Below are positions 1-8,337 of a stretch of 64,000 bases of DNA, in pieces (within the stretch, counting starts at the first letter, position 1; each line of letters opens with the position of its first letter). The translations under genes and the position numbers were made by a program. Source of the stretch: Alteribacter natronophilus (lineage in GTDB: Bacteria > Bacillota > Bacilli > Bacillales > Salisediminibacteriaceae); NCBI RefSeq assembly GCF_006007885.1, contig NZ_VCRO01000005.1, positions 186,001 through 250,000 on the forward strand. The letters run 5' to 3'. The notes under the pieces are model-generated. The model was not told the DNA's origin. It saw nothing but the letters and a program-made list of their open reading frames with translations, and did no database searches.

Positions 1-493
1 TCAGCTTGTGCCACCCTGGCGTTGTGACAAGCTCTGACGGGATGACATTGTCGATCCTGCCCCACCCCGTGATTTTGTTCAGGTAGTCGTGGGCATTTTC
101 AAGCACTGCTTTTGCCTGGATTTCCATTCCTTCCTGATAGGCGACTGCTTCTGCTTCTGTTACTGCTGCCTGGTCACCCGCGTCCTCATCACTCATATCA
201 CCCGAATGCCCGCTGTCCGTCTCTTCTGTCATACCGTCCTCTTTTCTGCCCGGATCCTCTTCCTCTTCCTGGGCCTCTTCCTCTTCAGTACCATCCCCTG
301 CTTCCGCTTCTTCTTCGTCCTCGTTCACTGCTTCATCTTCAGTGTTTTCTTCTGTTGCTTCAGTGTCTTCCAAACCGTCTTCGGCTCCTGCCTCCCGATC
401 GTTTGCCGACCCGAATGTCATCATCAGTACTACCGTTACGAATACCGTAAAACAGACCGCCCACAGACCATGTTTCCTTAGAATCTCTTTCAT
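1..493 (-). CDS. Membrane-anchored acidic protein (partial, runs off the window)
   Basis: The reading frame is open from an ATG at 493 to the window edge, so the C-terminus is missing. Residues about 8-30 form one hydrophobic segment (WAVCFTVFVTVVLMMTF), fitting a signal anchor. A strongly acidic Glu/Asp-rich stretch of about 70 residues follows, then a more ordinary domain (AVLENAHDYLNKITGWG) that I do not recognise. GAGGAG lies about 9 nt before the ATG. The frame stays open to an in-frame ATG at 565, but that start has no correctly spaced ribosome binding site. The acidic linker resembles those in the lipoproteins at 3711 and 7860, as in halophile surface proteins. Function unknown. Confidence 0.7.
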   Translation of the reverse strand, partial: MKEILRKHGLWAVCFTVFVTVVLMMTFGSANDREAGAEDGLEDTEATEENTEDEAVNEDEEEAEAGDGTEEEEAQEEEEDPGRKEDGMTEETDSGHSGDMSDEDAGDQAAVTEAEAVAYQEGMEIQAKAVLENAHDYLNKITGWGRIDNVIPSELVTTPGWHKL

Positions 494-707
494 CTCCCCG
501 GCTCCTCTCCTGCATTTGTAATGCAGTTTTTTTGTACGAAGGGACTTCTGCTCCGCACTGTTCATCCCCTCCATAAAAGAAACAGAGAGATTGTCGGATG
601 CGCTTTTTCCGTTCTTCCTCATTCAACAGTTTCTCCATTCCTGAAAAAACCTGCCGGATTATAGGAAAAACTCCGCATGGATCTTTTGCACAAAAGTGCT
701 GACGCGC

Positions 708-860
708 ACCTTAAAAAAAGGCTCCACTGCACGCCGTCCGTTCACTTTCCGCGCCGGTCCGGGGAGCCTCCGCGGGCAATTGCCCTGCGGGGTCTCCCCC
801 CTGGCCCCGACTGCCGCAGGAGTCTCACTTCCGGCGTGAAGCTCCGCGCGGGCCAAAATA
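708..860. repeat. Dispersed repeat family B, copy 1
   Basis: This non-coding GC-rich block has the core CGCCGTCCGTTCACTTTCC, then CTGCGGGGTCTCCCCCCTGG and GCCGCAGGAGTCTCACTTCC, and ends GCGTGAAGCTCCGC. The same order of blocks recurs at 55113-55262 and, inverted, at 22568-22705. A fragment is at 42583-42668. The ends (GCTCCACTGCACGCCG and CGGCGTGAAGCTCCGC) are rough inverted repeats. No transposase is present. The region 494-926 around it holds no convincing gene. Confidence 0.75.
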
Positions 861-926
861 ACAGCTTGTATTATTTGGACAGAAAAAAGAGCGCTGAATC
901 GCGTTGATTCAGCGCTTCTGTTTCTT

Positions 927-1049
927 TTACCAGCCGCAGCCGTATCCGGCACCGCCGACCTGTCCGCCGTTATAGCACACACAGCCAATGATCACCAGAA
1001 GAATGAAGATGACAAGGATAAAAGATGCTCCGTAGTTGCCCCAGCTCAT
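927..1049 (-). CDS. YjcZ-family small sporulation protein
   Basis: This 40-residue protein begins MSWGNYGASFILVIFILLVI and ends in a Gly/Cys/Tyr-rich tail (GGQVGGAGYGCGW). One central membrane helix flanked by glycine- and aromatic-rich ends is the pattern of the YjcZ family found in Bacillus spores. An excellent ribosome binding site, GGAGGAAACTAC, precedes the ATG. Members are usually single, sporulation-controlled genes; here the neighbours are unrelated. Its biochemical role is unknown in the family. The call rests on composition and length, as the protein is too short for more. Confidence 0.8.
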   Translation of the reverse strand: MSWGNYGASFILVIFILLVIIGCVCYNGGQVGGAGYGCGW

Positions 1050-1223
1050 GTAGTTTCCTCCTTTATCTTTTCGTCTATGTAAACTATGCAGGCAGTATTC
1101 TCCCTGAGTAGGCTGGTGTACCGGATTGTCTGAAAATGGACTCCGGTGAGGGATTATGGAACGAGCACCGAACCCCGGATTCCATGATTCGGGGTTCTTA
1201 GTGGTAAACTGTGAAAAAGAAGT

Positions 1224-2369
1224 GTGGGGGGATCGGGTTTGTTTTTAACAGTATTGATGGGATTTGTATTGATCATCGTATGCCTGATTGCAGCACAGTG
1301 GTATATGGCCATCAGCCGAATGCCGCTTATTGTGCGTGAAAGTGCAGGGATGGATCAGACAGATCATCCTTCCATTTCGGTCATTATAGCTGCAAAAGAG
1401 GAAGCGGAAAGTATTGCCGATACGGTTGATTCCCTCTATGACCAGTATCTTGCACCGTGGGAAATTATCGTGGTGAATGACCGGTCCGAGGATGATACCG
1501 GTGCGGTACTGGAACGACTGAAAAAAACGAAATATCCGAATCTGCGCCTCATCCATATTAGAGAACTCCCGTCCGGCTGGCTCGGAAAAAATCACGCTCT
1601 TTACCAGGGGTGGAAGGCTTCTTCAGGTGACTGGCTGCTGTTTGCTGATGCTGATATTGTCTTTTTACCGGATGCACTTGAGAAATCCTTTCGTTTTACC
1701 ATGCGGAAAGACCTCGATCACCTGGCCCTGCTGCCCCAGAACCGTGGTGGGACACTGCCTTACCGGTTTTTCTACACGTTCTGGAGCATTATCGGGGTAT
1801 GGAACTTTGCCGCTGTCGGTCATGCCGGAGTCGGTGCGTTCAACCTGATGTCCCGTGAGTCGTATGAAACGGCAGGGACTCACAGAATCATTGCTATGCG
1901 CCCCGATGACGACATTAAGCTTGGCGGAAAGATAAAAGCTGCCGGCTATCGTCAGCAGCTTGGATTCGGAAACGGCCTGATCTTTATTCAGTGGTACGAT
2001 TCGCTGCGGGAAATGGTCCGGGGACTGGAGAAAAACCTGTTTGCCTTCATGCAGTACCGGGTGTCAATGGTAATTGCGGCCTCTGCGGGGATACTCGCTC
2101 TGCACGTGATGCCGTTTGTGATGCTGTTTTCTGCTGAACCTGCCCGGCTCCTCGCGGCCGTTACAGTCGGACTGTATGGTCTGATGTTCTGGATTAACAG
2201 GAGCTATTTTTATCATCCATGGTGGTACGTGATTACTGTGCCGGCGAGTGCTTTCGTGTTTCTGTACTGCCTGTGGCGGTCGATGTGGAAAACACTGCGT
2301 GCAGGCGGTGTCCACTGGCGCGGGACGACGTACAGCCTGAAGGAGCTCCGGAGGCGCGGGCGGGAGTAG
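1224..2369 (+). CDS. Family 2 glycosyltransferase, membrane-bound
   Basis: The protein (about 381 aa) has an N-terminal membrane helix (LFLTVLMGFVLIIVCLIAAQ), a GT-A domain starting PSISVIIAAKEEAESI, the nucleotide-sugar signature VVNDRSEDDT, a DXD-type metal site (FADADIVF) and three or four C-terminal membrane helices. This layout matches processive or lipid-linked family 2 transferases such as the CrtQ-like group that glycosylates carotenoid or lipid acceptors. The acceptor cannot be told from the sequence. GGGGGGA at 1226-1232 sits 6 nt before TTG 1239, so translation may begin there rather than at GTG 1224. It stands alone and converges on the lipid kinase gene. Confidence 0.8.
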   Translation: MGGSGLFLTVLMGFVLIIVCLIAAQWYMAISRMPLIVRESAGMDQTDHPSISVIIAAKEEAESIADTVDSLYDQYLAPWEIIVVNDRSEDDTGAVLERLKKTKYPNLRLIHIRELPSGWLGKNHALYQGWKASSGDWLLFADADIVFLPDALEKSFRFTMRKDLDHLALLPQNRGGTLPYRFFYTFWSIIGVWNFAAVGHAGVGAFNLMSRESYETAGTHRIIAMRPDDDIKLGGKIKAAGYRQQLGFGNGLIFIQWYDSLREMVRGLEKNLFAFMQYRVSMVIAASAGILALHVMPFVMLFSAEPARLLAAVTVGLYGLMFWINRSYFYHPWWYVITVPASAFVFLYCLWRSMWKTLRAGGVHWRGTTYSLKELRRRGRE

Positions 2370-2493
2370 GGAGATTGGAGTTTTGCAGAGAGCTGGTCGG
2401 GGGTAGTGTCTGGGGCAGGAGCGCATCGTTGCCGGGGAATTTGGCGGCTGGATCTCATCATATTATCCTGGATTTCGAGTGTAAATCACAGAT

Positions 2494-2526
2494 AAAGGCC
2501 CGCCGTCGGTCACATGCAGGCCTTTC
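2494..2526. terminator. Convergent terminator between glycosyltransferase and lipid kinase
   Basis: AAAGGCC (2494-2500) pairs with GGCCTTT (2519-2525). The hairpin sits between two convergent genes and could serve either. Confidence 0.6.
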
Positions 2527-2542
2527 ACTAGTGATGATTTAT

Positions 2543-3436
2543 TTAATTGATCTCACCTTTTATAAACGTCATCCGCTCACGGTGAATTGTAATCTTAACC
2601 GGCGTCTGTTCGTACACTTCCCCGTCCATATCCAGTTTCATTGGTTCTTCGGTGCTGATCTCAACTTCTTCCGCCTCAGCAAAATCGAAGGCGGGGTTTT
2701 CCCTGTCCCACTCGTTGAGATCTTTGCTTTGCAGAAAATTTCTGAGCAGTGACAAGCCGGCTTCTCTCAGCACGAAGAAGTTCATTTTACCATCGTCAAG
2801 CTTATCGTGAAGGGCCGGCAGCTGACTGGTGCCGATATAGTTTCCGTTTGCTGCCAGGATCATGACAGCCTGATCGGTTATGGACTTGTCCGGCAGTTTC
2901 AGCGAATAACGGAACGGTTTTGCTTCCCGGATCGTCTTAAAGGCGCTCAGGTAATAACTGAGGCGGCCGAAAGTCCCCTTCAGCTGAGCGTCGATATTCT
3001 CGGATGCAGTTGTAATCAGGCCCATACCGACGAAGTTACTTACCCACCGCCTGTTCGCCTTCAGGAGATCCACTTTCGCCGTACTGCCTTCTATAATTAC
3101 TTCTGCTGCTTTTTTAATATTCTGGGGAATTCCAAGGGAGCGGGAAAAGTCGTTGCACGTTCCTCCCGGCAAAATTGCTGTTAATGGCGGTGTCTCAAGA
3201 TCTGCCAGCCCGTTCACACATTCATGGACCGTCCCGTCGCCTCCAAGAATGCATACGAGATCCATTTCTTCACCGCGATCTCTGCAGATTTCCTCAGCAT
3301 GACCTTTATACTCGGTCCTTTTCAGGATGAATTCATCTGTGTGACTGACCAGAATGCCTGTTATGACTTCAAGAACATCCTCAACCTCTTTCTGGCCTGC
3401 ATTTCCGTTATATAGAAGCAATACCTTTCCATACAT
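2543..3436 (-). CDS. Diacylglycerol/lipid kinase family protein (DagK/YegS-like)
   Basis: The protein (297 aa) phosphorylates a lipid, probably diacylglycerol or a related alcohol, using ATP. It begins MYGKVLLLYNGNAGQKE, where the NGNAG element belongs to the nucleotide-binding site, followed by the family signature GGDGTVHECVNGL and PGGTCNDFSRSLGIP. The frame extends upstream to 3625, but the ATG at 3436 is preceded by AGAGGA with 8 nt spacing and gives the normal family length of about 300. Whether it is the essential DgkB or a BmrU/YtlR-type paralogue cannot be decided here; there is no tRNA methylase gene beside it, as dgkB often has. Confidence 0.85.
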   Translation of the reverse strand: MYGKVLLLYNGNAGQKEVEDVLEVITGILVSHTDEFILKRTEYKGHAEEICRDRGEEMDLVCILGGDGTVHECVNGLADLETPPLTAILPGGTCNDFSRSLGIPQNIKKAAEVIIEGSTAKVDLLKANRRWVSNFVGMGLITTASENIDAQLKGTFGRLSYYLSAFKTIREAKPFRYSLKLPDKSITDQAVMILAANGNYIGTSQLPALHDKLDDGKMNFFVLREAGLSLLRNFLQSKDLNEWDRENPAFDFAEAEEVEISTEEPMKLDMDGEVYEQTPVKITIHRERMTFIKGEIN

Positions 3437-3710
3437 ACTCAACGTCCTCTGCCTTGTGACTTTACTCTCCATTTTACCCTTTCCCCTGGTGAAAATAACC
3501 TGGAGACGATTCTCAAGGTTTAATCTCCCTGCAAAATGGAAAAAGAAAACTGAGACCTTATTGACATGTTCTTCTTCCATCTCAATCCTTCGTCCCCCAA
3601 AATATATTTTTATAATTTTACACACTTATAAAGACTCATTAAACTTTCGTAATTGAGCAAAAATTGTTATCATTTGATAATATCGTACTAGTATAAAGGA
3701 GATGAATTAT

Positions 3711-4634
3711 ATGAAAGTTATGTCTAAAACACTACTAGCGGGTGCTATGTCCCTATCTGTTGCACTGGCAGCCTGTGCAGCCGATGAAGAAGCAGATACA
3801 GAAAACGGGGCGACAGACCAGGAAGAAAACGGTATGGATGAAGATGCCGGTGATGAAGAAGACGGTGAAGAAGATGACCTCGAAGACGATGCGGACGAAA
3901 ATGGCGTGGATGACGATGAAGCGGCTGAGGAAGACGATGATGCTGTGGATAACGGAGCCGGGGCTGAAAGCGGGATTACGATCGTCGAAGCAGATGACGA
4001 TCAGATAGCCTATGATGCTAACGGTGCTGAGGGCTCAGTCGACGCAGAGATTCACGAGACATCGTTCGGCGGGGAAATCAAGCTGATGGAAGGGCTTGAA
4101 CTTGAGGAGGGTGAAAACGGGACGGATATGGTCATTGTAGAGGACGAAGATCACCAGCTTTACGGTCTCAGAATGATCATTACCCAGTCCCTGAATGCCG
4201 CTCAGGGTGAAGAACATATCGTTACAGAAGTTAACGTTGAACGTGAAATCGAGCTTCGCGAGCCTCTCATCGAAAACAGAAGCTACGTGGACAGCTATGA
4301 TGTCCATGAAATGCAGGAAGAAACCGAATTTGATGTGTACTTCCGTTATGAAGGGGAAGCATCTGGAGGCGGCTGGACAGACGCACTTCAGGGGCAGGCT
4401 CTAATCGGATATGAATTTTACAGCTTTTTCGAGTACGGGTCCCACGATGTAACAATCCAGTTCCCTGAAGAGGCCGCCGATGAAGAGTATGAAGCGATTG
4501 CCGTAGCCATGGCCAATACGTTTACGGCACCTGATGAAGATAACTACAACTTTGAAACAGCTGATCCTGAGGAAGAAGCGGAAGATGCTGAAGGTGCCGA
4601 AGACGAAGATGATGATGGTGAGGACGACGAGTAA
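3711..4634 (+). CDS. Acidic lipoprotein of unknown function
   Basis: The 307-residue protein starts MKVMSKTLLAGAMSLSVALA followed by the lipobox cysteine (LAAC), so it should be lipidated and held on the outer face of the membrane. Residues about 26-90 are almost entirely Asp/Glu with Gly and Asn, a flexible acidic spacer. A folded domain of about 190 residues follows, and the C-terminus returns to an acidic tail. I do not recognise the folded part. The ATG at 3702 abuts the ribosome binding site AAAGGAG (3695-3701), so the ATG at 3711 is the start. A hairpin terminator follows. Single-gene unit. Confidence 0.8.
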   Translation: MKVMSKTLLAGAMSLSVALAACAADEEADTENGATDQEENGMDEDAGDEEDGEEDDLEDDADENGVDDDEAAEEDDDAVDNGAGAESGITIVEADDDQIAYDANGAEGSVDAEIHETSFGGEIKLMEGLELEEGENGTDMVIVEDEDHQLYGLRMIITQSLNAAQGEEHIVTEVNVEREIELREPLIENRSYVDSYDVHEMQEETEFDVYFRYEGEASGGGWTDALQGQALIGYEFYSFFEYGSHDVTIQFPEEAADEEYEAIAVAMANTFTAPDEDNYNFETADPEEEAEDAEGAEDEDDDGEDDE

Positions 4635-4651
4635 ACTAAATAGGCACGTTC

Positions 4652-4685
4652 AGACTCCCTGGCAGAAAGTCAGGGAGTCTTTCAC
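4652..4685 (+). terminator. Rho-independent terminator
   Basis: A perfect 10-bp stem, AGACTCCCTG (4652-4661) with CAGGGAGTCT (4671-4680), is followed by a short T-rich tract. It ends the acidic lipoprotein gene. Confidence 0.8.
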
Positions 4686-4830
4686 TATTTCAATCGTTAC
4701 GTTTTTCACAATACGGAAGGAAAAACAGGAATAAAGTCGAATATCCCTATGCAGAGGTTAAAATCCGGCATATACAGGCGATAATGAAAAGATATAATGA
4801 AGGAAATTTGAAAGTGTGGTGAATGTCTGG

Positions 4831-5970
4831 ATGACAAAACAACAGGTATACGTTCTGCTCAGGCTGATCGGCTTTGCTGCTGTTCTCCTGGGTTCCCTTT
4901 GGCTTCTGGGACAGGTCGTCCGGCTCACCTACCCGTTTATTATTGCTGCAGTGCTTGTATGGCCTCTTCTCCCCCTCGTCAGGCTACTGAGAAACAAACT
5001 GCGTTTTCCAAACGGCCTGGCCGTACTCGTAGCCCTTCTTGTCGGGGTCACCACTGTTGCCGGACTGTTTACCGGCCTTACGTTCCTCGCCATTCTGGGA
5101 ATTCAGCAGATAACAAAGTATGCACCGGGCTGGTTTGAAACAGCGGCTGTACATATGCAGGAATTTTTCAATGACACGGTTCTCCCGATGTGGAATGAGA
5201 TCACGGGTGTAGTAAGTAACCTCACGCCGGAGCAGCAGCAGGCTCTGCATGAGAGCATCACCGGTCTTGGAACCCAGGCAGGTGAAGTGCTGGGACAGTT
5301 CGGCCAGAGACTGGCTGATGCCCTCCGGCAGCTCCTGATCGCCGTGCCTTCGTCTATTATTATTATTCTATTTATTCTGCTGAGCTTTTATTTTATCGGA
5401 AAAGACTGGGGTACGATCCGCCGCGGTGTGGTTGCCTTCTTCTCAGCCGGTATACTGAGAAAGATGCGGATGTTCGGTGCCGCCTTCCGTATCCGTGTGT
5501 TCGGTTTCCTCCGCGCCCAGCTCATCCTTATGGCTCTTACAAGTGTGATTGTGCTAATTGGTCTGACCATAATTGGAGTTGATCAGGCAGTGACACTGGC
5601 GATCGTGGTGGGAATTGCTGAGATCCTTCCGTACCTCGGATCCGGCACGATTCTGATTCCGTGGGCCATTTATCTGTTTATCGTCGGTGATCTGACACTG
5701 GCGATCGGTGTTTCGATCGTCTACGCTGTAACACTCATTGCCCGGCAGTCACTGGAGCCGAAGATTCTGAGTTCCAGCATGAACCTGCATCCCCTGGCTG
5801 TGCTCGTTTCCCTTTTTGCGGGATTTCAGCTGTTCGGTGCGTTCGGTTTATTTCTCGGCCCGCTCATCCTTGTAGTTCTTGTAATCCTGAAGGACATCGG
5901 GGCTCTGTCGGATCTGAAGCAGTTTATTGTACATGGGTTTAAAGAAGAGAATGGAGAAGATAAGCGGTGA
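4831..5970 (+). CDS. ytvI: AI-2E family permease, YtvI-like sporulation membrane protein
   Basis: About 379 aa with two N-terminal helices (LIGFAAVLLGSLWLLGQVVR), a long soluble loop (about residues 100-170), then five to six helices ending at GLFLGPLILVVLVILKD. The PYLGSGTILIPWAI and GPLILV elements are typical of the AI-2E/PerM family, and length and layout match YtvI, a forespore membrane protein of Bacillus. The substrate is unknown in the family, and some members are Na+/H+ antiporters in halophiles. An in-frame GTG at 4816 is an alternative start. The gene converges on the WYL regulator and shares its terminator. Confidence 0.75.
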   Translation: MTKQQVYVLLRLIGFAAVLLGSLWLLGQVVRLTYPFIIAAVLVWPLLPLVRLLRNKLRFPNGLAVLVALLVGVTTVAGLFTGLTFLAILGIQQITKYAPGWFETAAVHMQEFFNDTVLPMWNEITGVVSNLTPEQQQALHESITGLGTQAGEVLGQFGQRLADALRQLLIAVPSSIIIILFILLSFYFIGKDWGTIRRGVVAFFSAGILRKMRMFGAAFRIRVFGFLRAQLILMALTSVIVLIGLTIIGVDQAVTLAIVVGIAEILPYLGSGTILIPWAIYLFIVGDLTLAIGVSIVYAVTLIARQSLEPKILSSSMNLHPLAVLVSLFAGFQLFGAFGLFLGPLILVVLVILKDIGALSDLKQFIVHGFKEENGEDKR

Positions 5971-5989
5971 AGCGCCAGGTAAGGGCAAG

Positions 5990-6052
5990 CTCCGGTAAAT
6001 GCCGTTCATTCACTTTTCACGGCGGGCCGGGGGGCACCCTCGTCCTCACCCC
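5990..6052. repeat. Decayed fragment resembling repeat family B
   Basis: AATGCCGTTCATTCACTTTTCACGG followed by GGCCGGGGGGCACC parallels the family B core at 724-770 with several mismatches. The match is partial and no outer ends are visible. Confidence 0.35.
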
Positions 6053-6053
6053 C

Positions 6054-6095
6054 AAAAAAGCAGGAAGCCTTTTACAGACTTCCTGCTCTCTTTTT
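6054..6095. terminator. Bidirectional terminator
   Basis: GCAGGAAG (6060-6067) pairs with CTTCCTGC (6079-6086). There is a T run on the plus side (6091-6095) and an A run on the minus side (6054-6059), so it serves both convergent genes. Confidence 0.85.
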
Positions 6096-7061
6096 GTCAT
6101 ACATCTCATAGAGCCTTCGGTATTCCTGAGCCAGATCCGTTCTCACATTTTCAGGTTCCAGAACTTCCGCCCGTGGACCGTACGAACGGATCCAGCGGAG
6201 AAACTCCTCTTTACTTTTAACCGTGGCTTTTAATACGAGTGAACCGTCCTTTTGCGGTTCGCGAACCGTTTCCACATGAAAATCCTCTTCCATGACGTAT
6301 CGGGCTGCCACGCTGTCGAACTTTACTTTAAAGTCGGTTTCCGTATCATCGGAAATAATCGACCAGCGCCGTGAAAGGTAATCATCGATGTTGAAAGACC
6401 TGGGGATGGTAAAGGTTTCACCTGTCTGCTCGACTTTCTCAAAACGGCTGAGCCTGAATACACGGACAACTTCACGCAGATGACAGTATGCAATTACATA
6501 AAGATGTCCTTCCCTTGGCACGAGGTAGTAAGGATCCAGTTCACGTTCTGTTTTTTCGTCCCTGTGGATGGAATAGTAAGTCACCCTGATCGTCCGGTTG
6601 TCCGAGATCGCCGGAATAATGGCGGGCATGACATTAATCTGGGAGGGATCCTTCGGGCGTGCGTGCAGCCGTATTCTCTCACCCAGTGCCCCGTCACTTT
6701 CCCCTCTCTGGACATAGTTCATTACTTTTTCCAGGCCGGATCGGTAGGACAGGTGAAACGGGTGCTCCCCGGATGTTATGCCTTCAGACAGCATCGGATA
6801 GAGTGTAAGCGCCATCCATTCCTCTCTTGTCAGCCGTCCGTTCTGCCGGATCGGTTTGTGGATCAGTTTGTATCCGAGTCTTCCTTCCCGGTGCCAGTCC
6901 ACTCCGAGTTCCTCAAGCTTTCTCATATCCCTGTAAATTGTCCTTGTGGACGTACTGCAGTGGTCAGCCAGTTCCCCTGCTGTGGCATACTCATGGTTGG
7001 ACAGGTGCTGGAGAATGTAGAACAGCCGCTCCACCGTCGAGTAACCAGTGCCTTTGACCAT
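6072..7061 (-). CDS. HTH/WYL-domain transcriptional regulator (YafY type)
   Basis: The protein (329 aa) has an N-terminal winged HTH (STVERLFYILQHLSNHEYAT, then STSTRTIYRDMRKLEELGV) and a WYL domain that usually senses a ligand or single-stranded nucleic acid. In the WYL core the motif reads YYLVPREGHLYVIAYC, a conservative Trp-to-Tyr change, followed by VFRLSRFEKV. The ATG at 7061 is 6 nt downstream of GGGGGGA; an upstream TTG in frame would place the Shine-Dalgarno inside the gene. The target is unknown: neighbours are YtvI (convergent) and a DUF4352 lipoprotein, with nothing to suggest a defence or catabolic operon. Confidence 0.85.
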   Translation of the reverse strand: MVKGTGYSTVERLFYILQHLSNHEYATAGELADHCSTSTRTIYRDMRKLEELGVDWHREGRLGYKLIHKPIRQNGRLTREEWMALTLYPMLSEGITSGEHPFHLSYRSGLEKVMNYVQRGESDGALGERIRLHARPKDPSQINVMPAIIPAISDNRTIRVTYYSIHRDEKTERELDPYYLVPREGHLYVIAYCHLREVVRVFRLSRFEKVEQTGETFTIPRSFNIDDYLSRRWSIISDDTETDFKVKFDSVAARYVMEEDFHVETVREPQKDGSLVLKATVKSKEEFLRWIRSYGPRAEVLEPENVRTDLAQEYRRLYEMYDKKRAGSL

Positions 7062-7245
7062 GTCTGTTCCCCCCAATCAGATTTATCCTAAACCGATTTG
7101 CACAATTCCTATCGTCTCTGTTTCCTATTTTACCTGATTACCATATTTCTGTAATCCGTTATCTGCTGGTAAAAAAAGAGGCCGTCACGATGAAGGCGGT
7201 TTGCCTTCAATTGACAGCCCCGTTCCTTTCAGAATCCTGAGTGCT

Positions 7246-7860
7246 TTAGTTCCAGTCACCTTCTTCAATCATCCAGATCGCCTGCCCGCTCATAAACGGA
7301 TCTTCAAAGAGAAACTCATAAAAATCCGCCTCTTCCACATCAAAGGCAATTTCCCCTGCCATCGTACGGCCCGCACCGACTTCACCGTCCAGACTGCCGC
7401 GGGTGTCAGCAAAAATTCCGATATCCTGGGAGTAGCCGGACGGATCCAGGAGATTCATCTGAAGCAGCGTGGACACATTAGCAGATTCTTCCGTCGTGTT
7501 TTCGATACTAACATCAAGAATCAGGAAAAAGTCATTGTCAGGCACCATCCAGTCTCCGTCTCCATCATCACGGCGAACCTCTTTTACTGTTACGTGAAGG
7601 CCGTTAAAATCTACCGTGTCACCTGTACTAAGTCCTTCTTCCTCAATAACCTCTTCCTCCGCTGCCTCAGAGCCGTTTTCCGAGGCGTCAGTGTCAGATG
7701 CTGCTTCCTCTGTATCCTCCCCAGCTTCTTCCGTCTCGTCTGTTTCCGATGCCCCGTCAGCTGTGTTGCCGCTGTCCACGTTTTCAATGCTCGCCTCGCC
7801 GCATGCTGTCATAACCGCCGCGATCATCAGTCCCGCCATCATTCCTGTCACTTTTTTCAT
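7246..7860 (-). CDS. DUF4352-type lipoprotein
   Basis: The 204-residue protein has a lipoprotein signal peptide (MKKVTGMMAGLMIAAVMTAC, Cys20), an acidic Glu/Asp/Ala/Ser linker to about residue 75, and a C-terminal immunoglobulin-like domain (GDTVDFNGLHVTVKEV ... FFLILDVSIENTTEES ... GEIAFDVEE). This matches the DUF4352 family of secreted lipoproteins. Members are often surface or stress proteins without known activity. A GAAGGC/GCCTTC hairpin with a T run on the minus strand lies just downstream (about 7170-7208). A perfect palindrome lies about 50 bp upstream of the start. Confidence 0.8.
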   Translation of the reverse strand: MKKVTGMMAGLMIAAVMTACGEASIENVDSGNTADGASETDETEEAGEDTEEAASDTDASENGSEAAEEEVIEEEGLSTGDTVDFNGLHVTVKEVRRDDGDGDWMVPDNDFFLILDVSIENTTEESANVSTLLQMNLLDPSGYSQDIGIFADTRGSLDGEVGAGRTMAGEIAFDVEEADFYEFLFEDPFMSGQAIWMIEEGDWN

Positions 7861-7911
7861 TGTGTATTTCCCCTTTCAAAGTAAGTTACAGTGACTACTA
7901 TAACCGGCAGG

Positions 7912-7928
7912 GTGACAGATACTGTCAC
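7912..7928. promoter_or_regulatory. Perfect palindrome upstream of the DUF4352 lipoprotein
   Basis: GTGACAGATACTGTCAC has 7-bp perfect arms around ATA. On the minus strand it sits just upstream of a possible -10 (TATAGT, about 7898-7903), covering the place where a -35 would be. This fits an operator for the lipoprotein gene. No cognate regulator can be named. Confidence 0.45.
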
Positions 7929-8011
7929 GGGAATAAAAGTTCGCATCACTTTTTTTGAGATTATTTTTGAGACGGAACCGTGGAGAGCGGACGGGGGCCG
8001 TTTTAGTTACA

Positions 8012-8297
8012 AAAGGCTGTGTTCGTATAGATTGTTGTTATTGACCAGATTTATTATGCAGCGACAGGCGGCGACTCCAGCGACGAGCGTTTACTCCGTG
8101 ATTAATCTTCGAGTTGCTTCGACGTACCCGACTGCGGAGCTTAACTGGCAGAGGAAGAAGCAGGAATTTCTCCCGGCTGAAGTGATGCCCGCGGCATAGA
8201 AGACACCGTGAAGCATGAACGGATGTCGTACTTGTGCCTGTGGTGAAAGCGTCCGCCTGCAGCGGAATAAAACAACAATCTTTCCGAAAACAGCTTT
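8012..8297. repeat. Dispersed repeat family C, complete copy with inverted ends
   Basis: The left end (8012-8039) reads AAAGGCTGTGTTCG then AGATTGTTGTT. The right end (8271-8297), read in reverse complement, gives AAAGCTGTTTTCG then AGATTGTTGTT. The roughly 27-bp imperfect terminal inverted repeats enclose about 230 bp with no credible gene. A related end occurs at 22470-22498. The layout is that of a non-autonomous mobile element. Confidence 0.65.
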
Positions 8298-8299
8298 AC

Positions 8300-8335
8300 A
8301 AAAAAACACCCGCCCGTGATTGGAGCGGATGTTTT
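8300..8335 (-). terminator. Terminator of the membrane protein gene
   Basis: On the minus strand ACATCCGC pairs with GCGGGTGT and runs into seven T residues (8300-8306). Confidence 0.75.
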
Positions 8336-8337
8336 AC

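Noticed and set aside
360-638. A 92-aa minus-strand frame starting MEKLLNEEERKKRIRQSLCF
   Set aside because: The first 48 residues look protein-like, but the frame overlaps the acidic membrane protein on the same strand for half its length and ends in an Arg/Gly-rich shadow. Kept open only as a possible short upstream gene.
659-988. Reading frames on both strands over the repeat at 708-860
   Set aside because: They translate a dispersed non-coding repeat; equivalent frames at 22568 and 55113 do not keep the same protein.
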